Positions 8,022-16,958 of a DNA stretch of 64,000 nucleotides are shown piece by piece (the stretch's first letter is position 1; each line of letters begins with the position of its first letter). The position numbers and the translations under genes were made by a program. The stretch spans positions 1,545,501-1,609,500 of the forward strand of contig CP099863.1 of the NCBI GenBank assembly GCA_024134725.1, given 5' to 3'. A model generated the notes under the pieces. That model was given only the letters and a program-made list of their open reading frames with translations. It had not been told where the DNA came from and did not search any database. Source of the stretch: Bacillus sp. 1780r2a1 (GTDB taxonomy: Bacteria; Bacillota; Bacilli; Bacillales; Bacillaceae_H).

Positions 8022-10535
8022 ATGATTAGCACTAAACCGTTGCAAAAGCCAATTGATTTAAAACTAATTGATATTTTTACTATGCAAGAAAGAAGCGTTT
8101 TGAATCATGCACATAAAGAAATTGAGTTAATCTATGTTGTGAAGGGAACGTTAGATGTCAAAGTTAGAGAGAAACTGTATCAATTAAACGAGCAGGATTT
8201 CCTCATTGTGAATTCTAATGAACCACATTCTTTAATGTCCAATGCAGATAATTTGTTTAGCATCATGCATTTTAATTACCTCCAATTATCTTCTTTATTG
8301 TCTCAGGAAAATATACAATTTACCTGCAATTCAATTGAAAATCCTCAGAAAGAAAACCAAAAGCTGTGCTTAATCATTGAAGAGTTACTATCTGTTTACC
8401 TAAAGCAACCTCATTCGTCAGTAGTGGAGGTGTTAGAAAAAACACTTAAATTGGTTTCAAGGTTAGAATCGTTTTACTTAGAGAAGCAAGAGAGTTTACT
8501 AGTTGATGTTGATTCCGTAGACAAAGGAAATAGTCAAAGGCTGAGTGAAATATTAGAATATGTTCGAGCACATTTTCGAGAGCCGCTATCTTTAGAAGAA
8601 GTAGCAAGCGTTCAGTATATTACTGTTCCCTATTTATCTAAGTTTTTTAAAAAACAAACAGGCAAGACATTCTCTCAATACGTAAATAAAGTTCGATTAG
8701 CCTATGCAGTTAACGAATTAACGTTAACTGATAAGTCAATTACGCGAATTGCTTTAGATAATGGCTTTCCTAACCTAGCAGCTTTTAATCGTGTTTTTAC
8801 AGAGCATTATCATGAAAAGCCTATCGATTATCGAAAAAAGAAGCTCTTAGATAAGAAAAGCGAAGAAACAAAGATTATAGTGGAGGAAGCACAGGACACA
8901 CAGAAGACGGTGAGAGAACTAAAGCACTATTTACGTACTAACGCAGCGTCTCAAGTTCATTTTGATCTCCTTGAAAATTCAGTGCAAGAAGTATATACGG
9001 TTAAAGCAGAAAAAGCTCAGGCTTTTACTAAGTATTGGAATAAAATGATTAACTTAGGATACGCAACCGATTTGTTAAGCTCAGATATGCAGGAACAAGT
9101 AGCGCTTTTACAAAAAGAGTTGAGCTTTACATATGGAAGGTTTTGGGGGGTGTTCAGCGATGAGATGCATATTGAAGACTATTCAACTGAACAGGTCAGC
9201 TATAATTTTTCTAATGTGAACAAGGTGTTAGACTTTTTAGTGAATCATCGCTTGAAACCTTTTATAGAATTAGGACCGAAGCCAAAAATCCTCTCTAAAA
9301 AATTTAATGACTCGCTTTTTTTGCAAAGAAGCAGTGAAAAAAATCCAGAAGATTGGAGAGGTTTAATTAGAGCGTTTCTTTTCAACTGCATCGAGCGATA
9401 TAGCGTTGAAGAGGTTGAAAGTTGGTATTTTGAAATTTGGAGTCATGAAATTGATCCCATACAGGAACAAGAAAAAGAACGTTCAGAGACAACAAAGCGA
9501 CACGATCCCAAACAGTTTGAAGAATATTTTCAGCTATTTAGCTATTTGAAAACAGCGATTAACGATATTATTCCAAGAGCTAAAGTAGGTGGGTGTGGCT
9601 TAACGATGGATGTTGAAAAAGAAAAGCTTAATTTGTTTCTTAGAGAATGGCACAAAAAAGACGTGCACCCAGATTTTTTATCCATTTCTCTTTATCCAAT
9701 TGAAGTTGACCGGAAAACTACCAAAGTAAATAAACAAAACGTACTATCTGTGAATCCTAATTATATGGAACATAAAATTCAACAAGTAAAACATGCTTTA
9801 GGAAACTCAGGTTTTCAAAACCTTGAATTAAATGCTACTGAATGGAATATTTCTATTTCAAATCGAGAACTATTAAACGATAGTTGTTTTAAAGCCACAT
9901 ACATTACCAAAAATATAATAGATAATTTAAATGGGTATATTAATATAATGGGCTACTGGATGTGTTCGGATATTTTTAGTGATTTTAAGGATGCGAGAAG
10001 CTTAATTTATGGTGGGGCTGGATTATTAACAAAAAGCGGAATTCGAAAGCCAAGCTATCATGCCTTTACATTATTAAAACAATTAGGAGAGATTTTAGTT
10101 GCTAAAGGCGAAAATTATATTGTAACGAAAAAATCAGGAGATCGCTATCAGGTTTTGTGCTTTAATTACAAGCATTTTGACTACGCATATTACCTATCTC
10201 CAGAAGGAACAACAACAATTAATGAGCAATATAGCATTTTTGAGAATAATGAGGACTTGAATATTTCAATAGAAATACAAGGAGTGAGTAACGGAACGTA
10301 TCGAATTAAAGAGCGCAAAGTTAACCGTCATTACGGAAGTGTATTAGATGAGTGGCTGAACTTTGGCTCAGTTGATGATATAAAACCTGACGAAGTAGAA
10401 TACCTAAAGCAAAGGTGTGCTCCTTATATGTCGGTTGGACATGATACGATTGGAAATCATGCGATCAAGCTGAATGGAAAGCTAAAGCCGCACGAAGTAA
10501 GACTTTATGAAGTAACGTTATTAATTAGAGGTTAG
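8022..10535 (+). CDS. AraC-family regulator fused to an inactive GH39-like domain
   Basis: An 837-residue protein. It begins with a cupin-type sensory domain (HAHKEIELIYVVKG), then two AraC helix-turn-helix units (LSLEEVASVQYITVPYLSKF; ITRIALDNGFPNLAAFNRVF), then a long GH39 beta-xylosidase-like TIM barrel and C-terminal beta domain. The GH39 nucleophile motif is kept (TEWN, E607). The acid/base motif, normally W-N-E-P, reads W473-S-H475-E, so the catalytic Glu is His. A ligand-sensing role is therefore likelier than hydrolysis. Start: GGAGG at 8010-8014 spaced 7 nt from ATG 8022; ATG 8001 is also possible. It lies between the two deglycosidase units and is their likely activator. Confidence 0.85.
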   Translation: MISTKPLQKPIDLKLIDIFTMQERSVLNHAHKEIELIYVVKGTLDVKVREKLYQLNEQDFLIVNSNEPHSLMSNADNLFSIMHFNYLQLSSLLSQENIQFTCNSIENPQKENQKLCLIIEELLSVYLKQPHSSVVEVLEKTLKLVSRLESFYLEKQESLLVDVDSVDKGNSQRLSEILEYVRAHFREPLSLEEVASVQYITVPYLSKFFKKQTGKTFSQYVNKVRLAYAVNELTLTDKSITRIALDNGFPNLAAFNRVFTEHYHEKPIDYRKKKLLDKKSEETKIIVEEAQDTQKTVRELKHYLRTNAASQVHFDLLENSVQEVYTVKAEKAQAFTKYWNKMINLGYATDLLSSDMQEQVALLQKELSFTYGRFWGVFSDEMHIEDYSTEQVSYNFSNVNKVLDFLVNHRLKPFIELGPKPKILSKKFNDSLFLQRSSEKNPEDWRGLIRAFLFNCIERYSVEEVESWYFEIWSHEIDPIQEQEKERSETTKRHDPKQFEEYFQLFSYLKTAINDIIPRAKVGGCGLTMDVEKEKLNLFLREWHKKDVHPDFLSISLYPIEVDRKTTKVNKQNVLSVNPNYMEHKIQQVKHALGNSGFQNLELNATEWNISISNRELLNDSCFKATYITKNIIDNLNGYINIMGYWMCSDIFSDFKDARSLIYGGAGLLTKSGIRKPSYHAFTLLKQLGEILVAKGENYIVTKKSGDRYQVLCFNYKHFDYAYYLSPEGTTTINEQYSIFENNEDLNISIEIQGVSNGTYRIKERKVNRHYGSVLDEWLNFGSVDDIKPDEVEYLKQRCAPYMSVGHDTIGNHAIKLNGKLKPHEVRLYEVTLLIRG

Positions 10536-10564
10536 AATCTATCTATAAGATTCTAACCTTTTTT
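10529..10564 (+). terminator. Intrinsic terminator
   Basis: A 12-bp perfect stem (10529-10540 with 10548-10559) followed by TTTTTT. Confidence 0.85.
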
Positions 10565-10730
10565 AGCTAAGAAATTTTTAGTCAACTTTAATACTAGTTT
10601 AAAAATTAAGTAGTCTTTTTTAACCTTCCTGTTATTAGTAGGAAAAGCATTAAAAATAAGGCTCAAAATCGAAAGTTTACATATTAAAAAGTCAAAAGAA
10701 AAAAGAGTGATTCAGCGATAAAATTAAAGA

Positions 10731-10744
10731 TGTAAACGGATTCA
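10731..10744 (+). promoter_or_regulatory. cre-like catabolite repression site
   Basis: TGTAAACGGATTCA matches 13 of 14 positions of TGWAANCGNTNWCA. It sits 35 bp before the start of the second dehydrogenase/deglycosidase operon, in a 240-bp gap that holds no other gene. Confidence 0.55.
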
Positions 10745-10778
10745 ATTTAAATTATTAATGAAATGGAGTGTATATCTA

Positions 10779-11912
10779 ATGAAGAAATTAAAAATTGGTA
10801 TCATTGGCTGCGGAGGAATTGCAAACCAAAAACATTTTCCAGCTTTAACTCATTTAAAAGATAGATGTGAAATGGTTGCTTTTTGTGATGTAGTTGTGGA
10901 ACGAGCTCAGAAAGCAGCTCGTGAGTTTGGAACTGGGGATGCAAAAGTGTATGAGGATTATCGGGAGTTATTGAAAGATGAAACTATTGATATTGTACAT
11001 GTTTTAACACCAAACGTGATGCACAGTCCAATTACCGTAGCGGCATTTGAAGCTGGAAAGCACGTGATGTGTGAGAAGCCGATGGCTCACACTACTGAAG
11101 CGGCTCAAAAAATGATGGATGCATGGAAAAAATCAGGGAAGAAGTTTACAATCGCGTATCAAAATCGTTTCCGTGAAGAAATTCAAGCATTGCATAAGTC
11201 ATGTGAAAATGAAGAGCTAGGAGATGTTTACTTTGCAAAAGCTCACGCGGTGAGAAGACGTGCAGTACCAACTTGGGGTGTTTTCCCGGATAAATCCCAG
11301 CAAGGTGGTGGACCTTTAATTGATATTGGAACACATGCTCTAGACATTACGCTGTGGATGATGAATAACTACAAACCTGTGTCAGTAACTGGATCAGTGT
11401 TTCATAAGTTAGGTCAGTTACCTGAAGCAACGGAAGGAAACTTATTTGGTGAATGGGATCCTGAAACGTTTGAAGTAGAAGATTCTGCATTTGGCTATAT
11501 AAAAATGGAAAACGGAGCAACTATTTTCTTAGAGTCTTCGTGGGCATTGAACGTATTAGATGCGAGAGAAGCAGCAACAACCCTTTGTGGAACCAAAGGA
11601 GGAGCTGAGGTCATTTCAGGTATGGGCTTTAAAGAGAAAGAGCTTGTATATAACTCTTCCCACCATGGACGCTTAGTGGAAGAGCGAAAGTCACCAATTG
11701 GAAACATTGCCTACTTTGAAGGCGGAAGCAAATCTCCAGAAGTATTAGAAGCAAAGCAGTGGCTAGAAGCAGTAGAAGAAGATAAAGAGCCGCTTGTGAA
11801 ACCAGAAGAAGCTTTTGTTGTGACTAAAATTTTAGACGCTATTTATAAATCGGCAGAAACTGGTAAGGAAGTTGTGTTTGAACAGAACGAAAATGTTGCG
11901 GTATACAAATAA
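10779..11912 (+). CDS. Gfo/Idh/MocA-family dehydrogenase 2
   Basis: A 377-residue paralogue of the protein at 4183: Rossmann motif GIIGCGGIA, the EKP motif (MCEKPMAH), RFREE, and IDIGTHALDITLWMM. The conserved RRRAVPTWGVF segment resembles IRRSGIPGRGTWF of copy 1. ATGGAGTG at 10763-10770 is spaced 8 nt from ATG 10779, so that start is preferred to ATG 10758. It leads a three-gene operon with a beta-like and an alpha-like deglycosidase subunit. That pairing mirrors known systems in which a dehydrogenase of this family oxidises C3 of the C-glycoside before C-C cleavage. Confidence 0.85.
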   Translation: MKKLKIGIIGCGGIANQKHFPALTHLKDRCEMVAFCDVVVERAQKAAREFGTGDAKVYEDYRELLKDETIDIVHVLTPNVMHSPITVAAFEAGKHVMCEKPMAHTTEAAQKMMDAWKKSGKKFTIAYQNRFREEIQALHKSCENEELGDVYFAKAHAVRRRAVPTWGVFPDKSQQGGGPLIDIGTHALDITLWMMNNYKPVSVTGSVFHKLGQLPEATEGNLFGEWDPETFEVEDSAFGYIKMENGATIFLESSWALNVLDAREAATTLCGTKGGAEVISGMGFKEKELVYNSSHHGRLVEERKSPIGNIAYFEGGSKSPEVLEAKQWLEAVEEDKEPLVKPEEAFVVTKILDAIYKSAETGKEVVFEQNENVAVYK

Positions 11913-11930
11913 GAAGCGGGAGGGGATATC

Positions 11931-12401
11931 ATGACTTTTGTAATGAGATTAGAATTTGTGGATACAGTATGCGACGACAGTCTTATTCATACCTATGTGA
12001 ATAATCAAAAGTTAGGCTACGAATTCCAAGTAAGACTTAGCTATTACCGAGGCCACTATTTATCATGTATTGAAGAATTGAAAGTAATGGTTGATGGTGA
12101 AGAAGTTGACCCAACGGATATGACGTTTTGTCTGAATAATAAAGAATTTACCATGGCACAAATTCCTTATTTAATTTCAGAGTTTTGGAAGGTTAATGAA
12201 GCAGCAACAATAAAGGTATATGCGCCTGGCGGATTGGAAGATGGAGAGCATACAATCGACGTAACGCTTTTACTACGAAATGCCTATATGTATGTTCCGG
12301 GTAACACCCCAAAACATAATTATGCTGTACTGAATTCTTCTGGTAGTAAAACGCTACCTGTAAGGGTAAAGAAGGGAGTGAAAATCGATGAATCAAATTA
12401 A
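11931..12401 (+). CDS. C-glycoside deglycosidase beta-subunit-like protein (DUF6379), copy 2
   Basis: A 156-residue paralogue of the protein at 6519. Shared pattern: VRLSYYRGHYLSCIEELK, VDGEEVDPTDMTF, EFTMAQIPYLISEFWKVNEAATI, GGLEDGEHTIDVTLLLR. It has an extra C-terminal tail of about 25 residues. GCGGGAGGGG precedes the ATG, 18 bp after the dehydrogenase stop. Its 3' end overlaps the alpha gene by 14 bp, so the two subunits are probably translationally coupled, as expected for a heterodimer. Confidence 0.75.
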   Translation: MTFVMRLEFVDTVCDDSLIHTYVNNQKLGYEFQVRLSYYRGHYLSCIEELKVMVDGEEVDPTDMTFCLNNKEFTMAQIPYLISEFWKVNEAATIKVYAPGGLEDGEHTIDVTLLLRNAYMYVPGNTPKHNYAVLNSSGSKTLPVRVKKGVKIDESN

Positions 12402-13365
12402 GCTAGGCGTTTCATTATTTAGCTTTTCGACCGATTTTGTCAAAGGTAAGCTCTCACTTGAAGATTGTATTTCTTCTGCTGGAGAAATCGGTGCTGAAGG
12501 CTTTGAGCTAGTTGGAGCAACGATGCTTCCTTCATATCCTTATGCGACAGATAAAGTAATTAATGAGTTTAAGGCAATGACAGATCACTATGGAATTGAT
12601 TTTGTGTCCTATGGAGCAAGCGCCGATCGAGGTGTCATGACGGGAAGGGACCTCACTGACGATGAGTTAGTGCAATCAGCGATTTTAGATATAAAGACGG
12701 CTAACAAATTAGGGTGTAAGATGATGAGAGCACAGCCGCATCTATCGCCAGCTGCTATCGAAAAACTAGCGCCATATGCAGAAAATTACGGAGTAAAAGT
12801 GGGAGTGGAAATTCACAACCCGGAGATTCCATCCTCTCAAAAAACAAAGGCATATGTAGAGATGTTTGATAGAGTAGGATCTGAATATATTGGTCTTGTA
12901 CCGGATTTTGGATGTTTCGCTACAAAACCTAATAAAGTATACTGGGACGAAGCGCTAGAAAAAGGAGCTCCTCTCAAGCTGTTGGAACTAGCAGCGAGCT
13001 TACGTTATGATGGTGTTCCAAAAGACCAAGCCATGAAGCGTTTAATTGAAGCAGGAGCTAATAATGCAGTTATGGGTGCTTTTCAAGGAATGTACGGCTT
13101 TGTCACATTTTCTCGCAAGCCGGATTTGGAAGGATTAAAAAATATTATGCCATATGTTATTTATTTTCACGGTAAATTTCACTATATGTTCGACCATCTT
13201 GAAGAAGCTAGCATTCCCTATGAAGATATCTTAAAAGTGATCCAAGATGCCAACTTTAACGGATATATTATGTCTGAATATGAAGCATCTGACCAAGCTG
13301 TTGAAATGACTAGAAAGCATTTACAAATGGAAAAAATGTTATTAGGAAGACAATATCAAGTATAA
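12388..13365 (+). CDS. C-glycoside deglycosidase alpha-subunit-like TIM barrel, copy 2
   Basis: A 325-residue paralogue of the protein at 6941. Equivalent putative ligands are E141 and H143 (GVEIHNP), D173 (VPDFG), H261 (YFHGKFH) and E297 (MSEYEA). The two alpha copies differ strongly around the barrel entrance (residues 75-90 and 150-160), which suggests different aglycones or sugars. The GAAGGGAGTG ribosome site lies inside the beta gene. The functional call depends on the DUF6379 partner and the dehydrogenase upstream. Confidence 0.75.
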   Translation: MNQIKLGVSLFSFSTDFVKGKLSLEDCISSAGEIGAEGFELVGATMLPSYPYATDKVINEFKAMTDHYGIDFVSYGASADRGVMTGRDLTDDELVQSAILDIKTANKLGCKMMRAQPHLSPAAIEKLAPYAENYGVKVGVEIHNPEIPSSQKTKAYVEMFDRVGSEYIGLVPDFGCFATKPNKVYWDEALEKGAPLKLLELAASLRYDGVPKDQAMKRLIEAGANNAVMGAFQGMYGFVTFSRKPDLEGLKNIMPYVIYFHGKFHYMFDHLEEASIPYEDILKVIQDANFNGYIMSEYEASDQAVEMTRKHLQMEKMLLGRQYQV

Positions 13366-13403
13366 AGTAGAGGCTGGGGCATAAGGGGTTCAGTCAGTGA
13401 TCT

Positions 13404-13451
13404 ATCCGAACTATTGGGAGTTAACTACTTTCGATAGCTCGGATATTTTTT
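13404..13451 (+). terminator. Hairpin terminator
   Basis: An 11-bp stem with one mismatch (13404-13414 with 13434-13444) followed by a T-rich tail. It closes the 10779-13365 operon. Confidence 0.6.
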
Positions 13452-13698
13452 GTTAGTTCGGAATTCAGGTTTAAAAAGTAGTGTCATGGTGTGTAAGATA
13501 ATTCGCTCTGCTTTCTCCCTGTGAAAGCTAGTGCCTGCAGCACTGGAACCTCTTTCTGTATTAAGGGCTACTGCAAAAGAAATAGATGAATTATTAATCT
13601 TCTTTTCTAGCATGAAAAAAGAAGGAGATTAAATATTAGCTGTTGTAGGTGTAAGAAATACATATCGACAGGGTGATAAGCTATATAAAATAAAAACA
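13452..13698. other. Intergenic stretch, no gene supported
   Basis: A plus-strand frame ending TAA at 13630-13632 reads like a short decayed C-terminus (LEPLSVLRATAKEIDELL), with a stop upstream of it. I cannot assign it to a family. The rest shows nothing clear until the cre-like site. Confidence 0.3.
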
Positions 13699-13712
13699 AG
13701 AAAGCGTTTTCT
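13699..13712 (+). promoter_or_regulatory. cre-like catabolite repression site
   Basis: AGAAAGCGTTTTCT is a near-palindrome matching 12 of 14 positions of the CcpA consensus, about 90 bp before the symporter gene. Confidence 0.45.
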
Positions 13713-13803
13713 TTTTAGAGATAAGAGAGTGGATTGGAAGGAGAAGACAGAAAAATCTAATAATTAATTTAGCTGCTTAAATTATGTATAAGGGGTGAAG
13801 GGA

Positions 13804-15225
13804 ATGGAGAGAAATTTAAATACGAGTCATGCGGTAACAGAAACGGTTGTTTCACATTCTACGGTAGAATCGTCTGAAAAGTTACCGTTATCAACGAAGA
13901 TAAGTTATGGTTTAGGTGACTTTGGTAGTCAATTGTTCTGGACATTTAGCGGATCGTACTTAACAATTTTCTATACGGATATAGTAGGTCTTACACCAGC
14001 AATTGTAGCAATGATTATGCTAATCTCTCGTATTTGGGATGGAATTAATGATCCTATGATGGGCATGATTGCTGATCGCACAAAATCAAGGCACGGCAGA
14101 TTTAGGCCATATATCTTGTACGGGACGCCGCTTTTAGCTTTATTTAGCGTACTGACCTTTACAGCACCAGGATTTGGAGGGAGTCTAGAAGCTAAAATTG
14201 CTTGGGCTATCTTTACGTACATTGGGCTTGGGATGTTATTTACGTTAGTAAATTTACCTTATGGCTCCCTTGGAGCGGTTATAACAAAAGATCCTGGAGA
14301 ACGAACTGCGCTTAGCTCGTTTCGGATGCTTTCCACAAACTTAGGTACTATTTTACTTAGCATTATCACAATGCCGCTTATTGTTTTCTTTAGTGGAGGA
14401 GCGGGAGAACAGATAACGGCTCGAGGCTATACGATTACTGCTTTTATATTAGCTCTTATAGCTGTACCAATGCTGTATCTCGTGTTCTTTAAATGTAAAG
14501 AAGTGGTTCAGCCAACGTACACAGGAAAAATATCCTTTGAAAAATCATTAAAAGCTATATTTACTAGCAAATCATTAATCTGTATCTTCTTTATCTTACT
14601 ACTATCTCTGACCGCATTTTTTGGTAGAATAGGCATTCAAATCTATTATTATTTATATGTTATTGAAAGAATGGATTTAGTTGCTTTATTCATGCCACTG
14701 CCAGCGATAGGAGCAGTATTCGGAATTATGCTTTTTGCGAGGTTTGCTAAACGATTTGGTAAGAAAAGAATGCTTTATATTGCTTATACAGGATCTGCGT
14801 TGTCGTTAGTATTTTTATATTTCGTTGATTACAGTAATTTACCACTACTGTTTGCTGGTACCTTTGTATTCGGATTAATGCAGTTTTCAACACCAATCGT
14901 TGTTGCAATGGTTCCAGATGCCATCGATGAAATTGAGCATAAGAACGGCATACGCATTGATGGAACCGCTTACGCTGCAACGAGCTTATCCACAAAGTTT
15001 GCAAGTGCATTAGGTGGAGCTGGAACAGTAGCTTTATTAGGTTACTTTGGATATAAAGCAAATGCTGAACAAACGGCAGAAGCCATCAATGGTATTAATG
15101 TTGTGGTAAACATTGCTCCAGCGGTTTTATTCTTAATAGCCATTGTCCCTGTTATGTTGTACGGTTTAACAGAAGATAAGCTAAAAACAATTCAGGATGA
15201 TTTAAACCAACGTGCAAGCTCGTAA
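13804..15225 (+). CDS. GPH-family glycoside:cation symporter
   Basis: A 473-residue, 12-helix transporter of the glycoside-pentoside-hexuronide family (YicJ/XynP type). Diagnostic are YGLGDFGSQLFW near the N-terminus, RIWDGINDPMMG and ADRTKSRHGRFRPYILYG in the first cytoplasmic loop. AAGGGGTG precedes ATG 13804; an in-frame GTG at 13795 overlaps that site and is rejected. It is the obvious importer for the glycoside used by the adjacent dehydrogenase/deglycosidase genes. It has its own cre-like site. Confidence 0.88.
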   Translation: MERNLNTSHAVTETVVSHSTVESSEKLPLSTKISYGLGDFGSQLFWTFSGSYLTIFYTDIVGLTPAIVAMIMLISRIWDGINDPMMGMIADRTKSRHGRFRPYILYGTPLLALFSVLTFTAPGFGGSLEAKIAWAIFTYIGLGMLFTLVNLPYGSLGAVITKDPGERTALSSFRMLSTNLGTILLSIITMPLIVFFSGGAGEQITARGYTITAFILALIAVPMLYLVFFKCKEVVQPTYTGKISFEKSLKAIFTSKSLICIFFILLLSLTAFFGRIGIQIYYYLYVIERMDLVALFMPLPAIGAVFGIMLFARFAKRFGKKRMLYIAYTGSALSLVFLYFVDYSNLPLLFAGTFVFGLMQFSTPIVVAMVPDAIDEIEHKNGIRIDGTAYAATSLSTKFASALGGAGTVALLGYFGYKANAEQTAEAINGINVVVNIAPAVLFLIAIVPVMLYGLTEDKLKTIQDDLNQRASS

Positions 15226-15260
15226 AGACAGCTCTTTCTAATAGTTACAGTTTAAATATG

Positions 15261-15297
15261 AAGCACGCATCTTCGATTATGGAGAAGCGTGCTTTAT
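15261..15297 (+). terminator. Hairpin terminator (weak tail)
   Basis: An 8-bp stem AAGCACGC/GCGTGCTT (15261-15268 with 15287-15294) with extra inner pairing and a poor T-tail. A second weak dyad lies near 15365-15412, before the MFS gene. Confidence 0.5.
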
Positions 15298-15472
15298 CGT
15301 GGTCAGAAGGATAACAAAAAGGTGTTAATTTTTAACCTGTGTGTATGTCTCTTAAAAGAAAAGATAAAAAATGACCGCATGTATAAAAAAAATGCGGCAG
15401 TTTTTAACCAGTAAAACAATTAAAATAAAAGTAAATAAACATATCATATTGAAAATATAAGGAGTCGATCAA

Positions 15473-16885
15473 ATGCAGGAACAAACGATAACACCGCCTG
15501 TTAACAGAAAGCTGTTGATGATGGTTCTACTGGCAGGTGTTTTTTTAGCTTTATTAAATCAAACGATTTTAATTACAGCACTTCCAAAAATTATCAGTGA
15601 TTTTGGAATTCAAGCAAGTCAAGCGCAGTGGCTTATTACATCATTTATGCTTGTTAACGGTATTATTGTACCAGTATCAGCATTTTTTATTAGTAAATTT
15701 TCTACGCGCCAGCTCTTTTTTACCTCAGTCATCATTTTCTTAGCTGGAACAACGCTTGGAGGCATCGCTCCTACATTTTCCGTATTGCTTGCTGCGCGCT
15801 TTATTCAAGCTGTTGGAGCTGGAATTATCATGCCGCTTGTATCCAATATTATTCTATTAATTACTCCTCGGGAAAAAAGAGGATCAGCTATGGGGCTAAT
15901 GGTGCTTGTAATCTGCTTTTCACCAGCAATAGCTCCTACGTTAGCGGGGGCAGTAGTTGATATATTTTCTTGGCGATATTTGTTCTACGGCACGCTACCT
16001 TTAACATTAGTCGTTTTAATCATATCATTATTTTCGCTGAAAAATGTAACTGAAACCAATCAATCTGAAAAACTAAGTATACCTTCTGTTCTCCTATCAA
16101 CAATAACTTTTGGATCCATTCTCTATTCTTTAAGCTTAGCTGGAGAATTAGGGTGGATGAATCAACAGACAATAATGTTTGGAGCGGTTGGTATTGTTGC
16201 ACTAATTGCACTTATTGTCCAACAATTGAAGCTAGCTAATCCAATGCTTGAACTGAGAGTATTTAAATATAAAATTTTTACATTTTGCTGTGTGATGATG
16301 ACCGTTGCATTTGGAACAATGCTAGGGGTGGAAACGCTGTTGCCAATTTATACGCAGGAAGTGGAAGGAGTCTCTGCTCTTGAATCAGGACTCATTTTAT
16401 TACCTGGTGCCGCCTTGATGGGAATTATGTCACCGTTTATAGGCCGTTTTACAGATAAAGTAGGAGCTAGATCACTTGTTATTGCAGGTTTTTTAACCAT
16501 TACTCTCTCAACAATTCCTTTATCATTTAGCGGTTTACAGTCTTCGATTACATTATTAGTTGTTTTGTATACAATTAGAATGGTAGGGATTGGTCTTGTC
16601 ATGACACCTTTACAAACAGCTGCGATGAATGCTATTCCTCAACGTTTAATTGCTCACGGGGTAGCAGTATACAGCACGTTAACTTCAATAGCTGGATCAG
16701 TTGGAATATCGGTAATTGTTAGCTTATATATGAATATGACGAATGGATTAGCCTCTGAAAAAATAGCATTAGGCACAACGTTTCTCATCATTACAATCAT
16801 TAGTGGCTTCACAATACTATTAGCTCTTAAATTAACCAAACAACAACGTGTAGTACGCTCATCTGAAATGGCAAGTGAAAAATAA
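15473..16885 (+). CDS. DHA2-family MFS efflux transporter
   Basis: A 470-residue, about 14-helix drug:proton antiporter-2 protein (EmrB/LmrB type). Seen are LNQTILITALPKI in the first helix, QAQWLITSFMLVNG, and the motif C-like GIIMPLVSNIILL then FSPAIAPTLAG. It probably exports a toxic organic molecule. Between the glycoside island and the ring-cleavage operon, it could expel aglycones or phenolics; this is inference. GGAG precedes the ATG and a strong terminator follows. Confidence 0.85.
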   Translation: MQEQTITPPVNRKLLMMVLLAGVFLALLNQTILITALPKIISDFGIQASQAQWLITSFMLVNGIIVPVSAFFISKFSTRQLFFTSVIIFLAGTTLGGIAPTFSVLLAARFIQAVGAGIIMPLVSNIILLITPREKRGSAMGLMVLVICFSPAIAPTLAGAVVDIFSWRYLFYGTLPLTLVVLIISLFSLKNVTETNQSEKLSIPSVLLSTITFGSILYSLSLAGELGWMNQQTIMFGAVGIVALIALIVQQLKLANPMLELRVFKYKIFTFCCVMMTVAFGTMLGVETLLPIYTQEVEGVSALESGLILLPGAALMGIMSPFIGRFTDKVGARSLVIAGFLTITLSTIPLSFSGLQSSITLLVVLYTIRMVGIGLVMTPLQTAAMNAIPQRLIAHGVAVYSTLTSIAGSVGISVIVSLYMNMTNGLASEKIALGTTFLIITIISGFTILLALKLTKQQRVVRSSEMASEK

Positions 16886-16898
16886 GCAGCATTGAAAA

Positions 16899-16928
16899 AG
16901 AGATTTACTTATGAGTAAATCTCTTTTT
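16899..16928 (+). terminator. Intrinsic terminator
   Basis: An 11-bp perfect stem (16899-16909 with 16914-16924) with a TATG loop and TTTTT tail. It rules out an AraC start at 16911. Confidence 0.85.
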
Positions 16929-16958
16929 CGTATTATAAAACTAAAAGGAGCTACGAAC

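Noticed and set aside
3376-13365. myo-Inositol (iol) catabolic cluster
   Set aside because: TIM-barrel and Gfo/Idh/MocA genes recall IolE/IolI and IolG, but no iolB, iolC or iolD-like genes are present, and the DUF6379-like partners point elsewhere.
13366-13404. Insertion-sequence end (GAGGCTGGGGCATAA-like)
   Set aside because: It resembles a motif I have seen near IS1182-type remnants, but no transposase fragment or matching second end is present.
13425-13613. Minus-strand 62-codon frame in the gap before the symporter
   Set aside because: No family and no convincing start; it overlaps a terminator tail.
16911-16958. Upstream start for the second AraC regulator
   Set aside because: The codons lie within the MFS terminator hairpin; AAAAGGAG supports ATG 16959.
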